Source of the DNA: Candidatus Pacearchaeota archaeon
Lineage (GTDB): Archaea > Nanobdellota > Nanobdellia > UBA10117 > JABICX01
Direction: 5' to 3'
DNA: 5,908 bases
Assembly: GCA_017609995.1 (NCBI GenBank)
Contig: JAFCCX010000050.1
Location: 1-5,908, forward strand
Positions 1 to 4,192 of this stretch are shown here, piece after piece (position 1 is the stretch's first letter; every line of letters begins with the position of its first letter). A program made the translations under genes and the position numbers. The notes under the pieces were generated by a model that was not told the origin of the DNA, made no database searches, and was given only the letters and a program-made list of their open reading frames with translations.

Positions 1-149
1 GCAAAGAAAACAAGAGTTAAACTAGCATAATTTGGAAATACCCACAAAGCAATAAAAATAGCAATACTACAAAAGAGAAAAGTTAAAGGCAACATTTCAA
101 TTGGCTTTTGCTCAGCTCGTCTACTTGGAATAAGGGCCTCTAAAACCAT
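1..149 (-). CDS. SpoIIM-like (DUF95 family) integral membrane protein, 5' part only
   Basis: Translating the minus strand from ATG at 149-147 gives 49 codons that run off the left edge, so only the N-terminus is present. It reads MVLEALIPSRRAEQKPIEML, followed by a hydrophobic span at about residues 20-38 and the beginning of a second from about 41. A short basic N-terminal segment with RRAE and a P-x-E-M/L, then a first membrane span ending in LWVFPNYASL, resembles archaeal proteins annotated as stage II sporulation protein M. Those archaea do not sporulate, and the role of the family there is unknown. An in-frame TAG at 164-162, with no other start codon after it, fixes the start. The gene follows secFD by 38 bases on the same strand. 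Assignment is from remembered family style on a short fragment; a different small membrane protein family cannot be excluded. Confidence 0.72.
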   Translation of the reverse strand, partial: MVLEALIPSRRAEQKPIEMLPLTFLFCSIAIFIALWVFPNYASLTLVFF

Positions 150-169
150 GACTAACTTATCCTACCCAA

Positions 170-177
170 ATATATAA
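170..177 (-). promoter_or_regulatory. TATA-like box for the SpoIIM-like gene
   Basis: On the minus strand this reads TTATATAT. Its centre lies about 25 bases upstream of the ATG at 149, where archaeal TATA boxes sit relative to a transcription start, so a leaderless mRNA beginning at or near the ATG is expected. No Shine-Dalgarno sequence is correctly spaced. The gap is AT-rich anyway, so chance occurrence is possible. Confidence 0.5.
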
Positions 178-187
178 TAGTTTTGTA

Positions 188-2545
188 CTAGTCCATTAGT
201 ATCTCAATCATTTTTGCATAAGCTGGTCTTGTTATGAAAACACCAATTGAGATTCCAGCAATAGTTGTAAGTGCAAAACCTTTCAGAAGTCCAGCACCAG
301 CCGCATACAATGGAATCATTGCAACAACTGTTGTGAAATATGCGCCCATAATAATGAAGAAAGCTTTCTTAATTCTTCCTTTCCAATTTGAAACCATTGC
401 TGCTGCACCTTTCATAACTTCATCTGTAATAACAATCTGCGCATCAACACCTGTTCCAACTGCTGCTAAAATACCTGCAATTGCAGCCAAATCTAGATTC
501 CATTTAATTAGTGCTGCAAAACCTAGAATAATTATAACTTCTGCTGAAACAGTTGTCATAATTGCAGCAGTAATTTTTAGTTTTCTATATTTAGCAAAAA
601 TAACTACACCAACAGCACCCATTGCAACAAACAGAGCAACTATTGCAGAGCTAAAGAACTTCTCTCCAAGTGTTGGAGAGATAATGTCAATTTTAGCAAT
701 ATCTAATTTAACTGGAAGAGAACCACTAATTAACAAAGTCTGCATCTCTTTCATGTTTAGAATTGCATTATTGATTGCAGCATCTTTTGTTGTGCCCCTT
801 CCAGGTCCTTGAATTGTAAATGTTGTAGTTTCAACACCTTTCAGATCTTCAGAAATAAGTAAACTATCAACTAACTCATCATCAAGATAAAGATCTAAGT
901 TTTCACTTAGAAAGCGATCCCCTTGGTCAATTATAACTTCAAGTCTTGAAGTAAGTTCTGCATGTTTTTTTGCAGATTCTGGAGTAATATCAACACTAAA
1001 CTGGAATCTACACGTCCAGTCTCCGTCTTGTATTTGTCCACATTGTGATAAATCAACACCACTTCGTTGTTTATCAACATATACAATATCTTTTCCACCA
1101 ACAAAAACAACTTCATCACCAATCTTAGCTTCAAACTTTCCTTGCTTTGAAACTAAATCAGCAACTTCTTCTTTGCTGGCTCCAGCCATTTCAATAATAA
1201 TATATTTGTTTCCTTCAAGGTCACTAATTGGTCTTATTGTGACATCAGAAACACCATAAACATTCAATCTCTTTTCAATAAGCATTGTAATATCATCCAT
1301 TTGCTCAGAAGAGATATCCTGATTTGGTTTTAGAAGAACTCGAGCTCCACCAACTAAATCTAAACCTTTCTTTAGATTTGTACTAGGAACTTCTTTTGGA
1401 TTAATTCCTAAAAATACAGCATTATCTTTTTGATCTACTAAAAGAGAAAAATCTCCTTCGTTAGTGTTTACACTTATGATATCCCCTTCTTGTAAATTAG
1501 AAACAATGTTTTGATAATCAGATAAATCTTCTATTGTTTCACCATTTATTGCTGTGATTATCATTCCTGCTTGTAAACCATTAACTTCAGCAGTACTATT
1601 TGATTCTACACCACCAATAAGAACACCATTTGTATTAAATTTTGGACTGATTGTCCAAATAGAAGCAAATATAATAATTAGCAAGATACCAACATTTTGC
1701 AACCAAGTATTTGGCAAGTCAAGTACTAAACCAATCATAAGTACACCTACAATTTCTTTTAGAACAGCAGCAGGTGAGATAATAAATATAATAAATAGCG
1801 CAGTTAGTGTAGTTCCTTGCATGGTTAAACCTGTTTTAAGTGAGGAATAGATTCTTTCCATTACTGTTCCAAGTTCATGACGTTTCAGAACACGAGTAGA
1901 AAGTAGAATATCTGTATCAACTGAATAACCAATAAGCATTAAGATAGCAGCAACTCCTGCAACAGAAAGTTTCATACCAAGCAAATTCATAATAGCTAGA
2001 GTTCCAATTAAATCTGATGCTGCAGCCAAAATAACTGCTGCACTTGGAGCTAGTTTTCTGAAATAAATGAAAACAACAATGCCCATAGCTGCAAAAGCAA
2101 TTAAAATTGCTTTAATTGTACTTCGCCAGAAACTTGCACTTAAAGCAGGGCTCATCTCTTCAATAGTATAACTGCCGTCAACTAATTCAAAACCAGTTAC
2201 TTTAGATATTGCAGCTTTTGCGTTTTCTATTGAAATTCCCGACTCTATCTCAAAAGTATAACCAATAACTGAACCTGCGCCAACACTACTAAGAGCTTTA
2301 ACATTAACACTAACTCCCAGTTCATTTGATAATTGATTTGCAACAGATTCAATATTAAGACTTTCAGAAGTATCAACTGTGATTAATAGACCACCTTTTA
2401 GAGTAACATCTTTCCCAATATACTCTCCTGTAGTCATTTTAGTATAACCTAAAATACCTATGGAAAGAATCAAAATAACAAAAGGAATAATCATCAATAG
2501 CTTGTATTTCTTCTCATAAATCTCTTTAAGCTTCTCAAAAGCCAT
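188..2545 (-). CDS. secFD: SecF-SecD fusion protein (protein-export accessory), order F then D
   Basis: One 785-residue chain carries both SecF and SecD, RND-like partners of the SecYE translocon that use the proton gradient to aid late export steps. The SecF half (about 1-285) has a first span at 16-36, an external domain with a KGG motif (50-52), and spans near 143-162, 168-188, 193-213, 243-258 and 261-277; the conserved MLIGYSVDTDILLSTRV segment (203-219) contains D210 and D212. The SecD half has a first span at about 285-299, a PDZ-like domain (305-372, GLQAGMIITAINGETI), the KGLDLVGG motif (393-400), a large external domain to about 630, and five further spans including GILAAVGTGVDAQIVITDE (691-709) with D701. 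TAA at 2551-2549 bounds the ATG start; no SD is visible. Archaea usually keep secF and secD as separate adjacent genes, while bacterial fusions run D then F. The reading frame is continuous, without a stop or frameshift at the junction. Confidence 0.95.
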   Translation of the reverse strand: MAFEKLKEIYEKKYKLLMIIPFVILILSIGILGYTKMTTGEYIGKDVTLKGGLLITVDTSESLNIESVANQLSNELGVSVNVKALSSVGAGSVIGYTFEIESGISIENAKAAISKVTGFELVDGSYTIEEMSPALSASFWRSTIKAILIAFAAMGIVVFIYFRKLAPSAAVILAAASDLIGTLAIMNLLGMKLSVAGVAAILMLIGYSVDTDILLSTRVLKRHELGTVMERIYSSLKTGLTMQGTTLTALFIIFIISPAAVLKEIVGVLMIGLVLDLPNTWLQNVGILLIIIFASIWTISPKFNTNGVLIGGVESNSTAEVNGLQAGMIITAINGETIEDLSDYQNIVSNLQEGDIISVNTNEGDFSLLVDQKDNAVFLGINPKEVPSTNLKKGLDLVGGARVLLKPNQDISSEQMDDITMLIEKRLNVYGVSDVTIRPISDLEGNKYIIIEMAGASKEEVADLVSKQGKFEAKIGDEVVFVGGKDIVYVDKQRSGVDLSQCGQIQDGDWTCRFQFSVDITPESAKKHAELTSRLEVIIDQGDRFLSENLDLYLDDELVDSLLISEDLKGVETTTFTIQGPGRGTTKDAAINNAILNMKEMQTLLISGSLPVKLDIAKIDIISPTLGEKFFSSAIVALFVAMGAVGVVIFAKYRKLKITAAIMTTVSAEVIIILGFAALIKWNLDLAAIAGILAAVGTGVDAQIVITDEVMKGAAAMVSNWKGRIKKAFFIIMGAYFTTVVAMIPLYAAGAGLLKGFALTTIAGISIGVFITRPAYAKMIEILMD

Positions 2546-2568
2546 ATTTTACATAGATTGGAAGAAGT

Positions 2569-2574
2569 TTTAAA
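2569..2574 (-). promoter_or_regulatory. TATA-like box for secFD, overlapping the upstream stop codon
   Basis: TTTAAA, centred 26.5 bases before the secFD ATG, includes the TAA stop codon (2570-2572) of the upstream methyltransferase gene. The 24-base gap has no Shine-Dalgarno sequence. The spacing suits a leaderless secFD transcript, although read-through from the methyltransferase gene is equally possible. Confidence 0.45.
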
Positions 2575-3163
2575 GATTATGCTTCTCAGCTAACACAATC
2601 AGAGTATCTTTGTTTCCTGCAAATGTAATTTTTGCCTTGAAACCACTTTTTTCCAAGAGAGTTTCCATTTGCTTCTTAGAATAAAGGACAATTTTAGCAC
2701 CAAACAAACCAAAAGTCATAGCATATAATTGCATTGGAAATGTGTTTGCAGGGGCTGTGAAAATAAAATACTTCTTACAAACCTTACTTATTTTATCAAA
2801 GACAGAAGGAAAATCTTCAACATATTCAAAAACACCAAAACAAGCTACAACATCATACTTCTTGTTTGTAGGTAGTTTGTTAACATCGAGAACACCTATT
2901 TTGACATTGTCAGGAATACCCTTTTCTTTGAATTTATCAAGCATTTTCTTAGAAATATCAGTAGCAAATACAGATTTAGTTCTTTTAGCAATATCAAAAG
3001 TGTAATATCCGGTTCCAGCACCTAGCTCAAGAACAGTATGATTCTTTTTTAGAACTTTTGCAAAGAATTTTCGTATTTGCGGATCTTCAGATTCCCGCAG
3101 AAACACAAAAGGAGGTACCTTTAGAATAAAGTCATAAACCTCAGCTAGCTTATCATATTTCAT
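2570..3163 (-). CDS. Class I SAM-dependent methyltransferase, target unknown
   Basis: This 197-residue protein has the Rossmann-like methyltransferase layout. Motif I is VLELGAGTGYY (44-54) for SAM binding; an acidic residue ends strand 2 in VFATDIS (D69), expected to bind the ribose hydroxyls; VLDVNKLP (91-98) resembles the loop contacting adenine; and VVACFGVFEYVED (105-117) occupies the strand-4 position. The N-terminal YDKLAEVYDF resembles UbiE/BioC-type (Methyltransf_11/25) enzymes, which act on small molecules, lipids or proteins. Residues 141-160 are fairly hydrophobic and may form part of the substrate pocket. In-frame TGA at 3175-3173 fixes the ATG. The gene is divergent from trmI and lies 24 bases upstream of secFD on the same strand, but that does not reveal its substrate. 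The fold is secure; the function is not. Confidence 0.9.
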   Translation of the reverse strand: MKYDKLAEVYDFILKVPPFVFLRESEDPQIRKFFAKVLKKNHTVLELGAGTGYYTFDIAKRTKSVFATDISKKMLDKFKEKGIPDNVKIGVLDVNKLPTNKKYDVVACFGVFEYVEDFPSVFDKISKVCKKYFIFTAPANTFPMQLYAMTFGLFGAKIVLYSKKQMETLLEKSGFKAKITFAGNKDTLIVLAEKHNL

Positions 3164-3175
3164 ATATTTACTTCA

Positions 3176-3199
3176 GTAAATAACTTTTTAAGTTTTTGT
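3176..3199. promoter_or_regulatory. Shared bidirectional TATA/BRE-like element between the two methyltransferase genes
   Basis: The 50-base gap holds one symmetric core, AACTTTTTAAGTT (3182-3194): perfect 5-base arms around three Ts. The TTTTAA hexamer at 3186-3191 is centred 25.5 bases from both start codons, ATG at 3214 (plus) and ATG at 3163 (minus). A-rich BRE-like hexamers flank it on both sides, GTAAAT at 3176-3181 for the plus gene and ACAAAA on the minus strand at 3199-3194. Neither gene has a Shine-Dalgarno sequence. The simplest reading is one TBP site driving two leaderless transcripts. The geometry is seen; promoter function is inferred. Confidence 0.5.
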
Positions 3200-3213
3200 A
3201 AGCTAAGATAAAT

Positions 3214-3963
3214 ATGAAATTTACAAAAAAAGACAAGGTGTTGTTAATATCAATTAAGGGACCTAGGCATATTGTTGAAGTAGACCGGACTTTCTTTACA
3301 AAAGAGGGCGAACTTAAACTGAAATCTTTGATTGGTAAAAAATATGGTTCAAAAATCTTCTCAAACAAAGGTGTTGAATATACTGCACTTCTGCCGACTT
3401 TCTCAGATATGATGCAAAAATCTGCAAAAGGTCCTCAAGGAGTTCTTCCAAAAGATGCTGCTATGATTGTAGCCCATACTGGTATTGGAAAAAACTCAAA
3501 AGTACTTGATGCAGGAACAGGTTCAGGTCACTTAGCTGCATTTTTAGCACGAGTTATTGACCCAACAATCTTAACTTCTTATGAGGTTAGAAAAGAATTT
3601 ATCAAGGTTGCTAAGAAAAACCTTGACTTTATGAACATAAAAAATGTTCAAATTAGAAACAAAGACATTTACAAGAAAATTGATGGTCGAAAATATGATT
3701 TAATTACTCTGGACTTAGCAGAACCATGGAAAGTCCGTGATTTAAAGAAAGCTTTAGCAGCAGGAGGTTATGTTGTAGCTTATTTACCGCAAATGACACA
3801 AGTTACACAATTTGTAAACTTCTGTGAAAAGCAAAATATTCTTGTTGAGCGGATAATGGAAGTTCAAGAAAGATATTGGGAAGTGCATGGAAGAATTGCA
3901 AAACCTAGATATCTCCAGCAAGACCACACAGCTTTCTTAGTTTTTGCAAGGAAATTAAATTGA
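3214..3963 (+). CDS. trmI: tRNA (adenine-N1)-methyltransferase TrmI (m1A57/58)
   Basis: This 249-residue protein matches the TrmI/GCD14 family in length and order of motifs. The family acts as a homotetramer, transferring a methyl group from SAM to N1 of A58 (and A57 in archaea) in the tRNA T-loop. The N-terminal domain (about 1-65, starting KKDKVLLISIKG) is the usual small beta domain. The family signature GPQ-x3-PKDAAMIV lies at 73-86, SAM motif I VLDAGTGSGHLAAFLAR at 97-113, and the ribose-binding acidic residue at E124 (SYEVRKEF). LDLAEPWKV at 166-174 supplies the expected catalytic D167, and HTAFLVFAR at 238-246 is the C-terminal strand. Position 78, Tyr or His in enzymes I recall, is Leu here. 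TAA at 3199-3201 bounds the ATG; TGA terminates it. The 3' end overlaps the convergent small membrane gene by 9 bases. Confidence 0.94.
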   Translation: MKFTKKDKVLLISIKGPRHIVEVDRTFFTKEGELKLKSLIGKKYGSKIFSNKGVEYTALLPTFSDMMQKSAKGPQGVLPKDAAMIVAHTGIGKNSKVLDAGTGSGHLAAFLARVIDPTILTSYEVRKEFIKVAKKNLDFMNIKNVQIRNKDIYKKIDGRKYDLITLDLAEPWKVRDLKKALAAGGYVVAYLPQMTQVTQFVNFCEKQNILVERIMEVQERYWEVHGRIAKPRYLQQDHTAFLVFARKLN

Positions 3964-4173
3964 TTTTTTAATAGTAATATGCATCTTTCTAAGAATTACC
4001 AACATTATTACTATAAAGAAAATTAATGCTACAAAGAAAGTTGCTAGATCCCAATTAGCACATCCATCAATGCAACGATACATCGAAGTTACAAATATAC
4101 TTCCAAATATTCCGCCGGCTAAACCAATTGCAATTCCTGCTAATAATTTTGCATCTTCAGGTATGTCTATCAT
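3955..4173 (-). CDS. Small two-span membrane protein with a CxxxC loop, unrecognised
   Basis: I do not recognise this 72-residue protein. It has an acidic N-terminus (MIDIPEDAK), a glycine-rich span at about 10-30 (GIAIGLAGGIFG, a packing-prone pattern), a short loop with Cys34 and Cys38 (CIDGC), a second span at about 43-61, and a basic tail (RKMHITIKK). The basic tail suggests both ends are cytoplasmic and the cysteine loop is outside, where a disulfide or metal site is possible. In-frame TAA at 4188-4186 bounds the ATG. The gene follows hel308 by 19 bases on the same strand and its stop overlaps the trmI 3' end. Well-formed membrane spans, positive-inside charge and a correctly placed TATA-like box support a real gene, but homologues would be needed to prove it. 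Confidence 0.7.
   Translation of the reverse strand: MIDIPEDAKLLAGIAIGLAGGIFGSIFVTSMYRCIDGCANWDLATFFVALIFFIVIMLVILRKMHITIKKSI
3964..3969 (+). terminator. Possible T-run terminator for trmI
   Basis: Six consecutive Ts begin immediately after the trmI stop codon (TGA 3961-3963). Archaeal RNA polymerase can terminate intrinsically on T-runs without a hairpin. The run lies within the opposite-strand gene, where it encodes lysines, so it may be coincidental. Confidence 0.3.
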
Positions 4174-4192
4174 ATTTCTTAGTAGTTAATTT

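Noticed and set aside
161..167. GGGTAGG on the minus strand upstream of the SpoIIM-like ATG as a ribosome binding site
   Set aside because: It ends 11 bases before the ATG, does not match the anti-Shine-Dalgarno well, and would lie upstream of the transcript start predicted from the TATA-like box.
234..812. Long plus-strand open frame opposite secFD
   Set aside because: It is antisense to the well-conserved C-terminal SecD spans, its protein has no recognisable pattern beyond alanine/isoleucine-rich composition mirrored from them, and no promoter-like element is evident.
931..1134. Minus-strand open frame in another phase within secFD
   Set aside because: Out of phase inside the SecD external domain, where the main frame has clear family motifs; low-complexity translation.
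1554..1850. Plus-strand open frame opposite the SecF/SecD junction
   Set aside because: Antisense shadow of conserved SecF/SecD coding sequence, with no family resemblance.
188..2545. Horizontal acquisition of a bacterial SecDF fusion
   Set aside because: Domain order is F then D and both halves carry archaeal-type signatures, so a bacterial origin does not fit.
2742..3005. Plus-strand open frame opposite the methyltransferase gene
   Set aside because: Antisense to the SAM-binding motifs of a convincing gene and without recognisable content.
3107..3116. AAAAGGAGGT on the plus strand, a perfect Shine-Dalgarno-like sequence
   Set aside because: No start codon follows at suitable spacing on the plus strand; it is the complement of codons for the KVPPF segment of the minus-strand methyltransferase.
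3168..3368. Minus-strand open frame covering the divergent promoter and the trmI start
   Set aside because: It would read through the symmetric TATA element and oppose the conserved TrmI N-terminal domain; no family resemblance.
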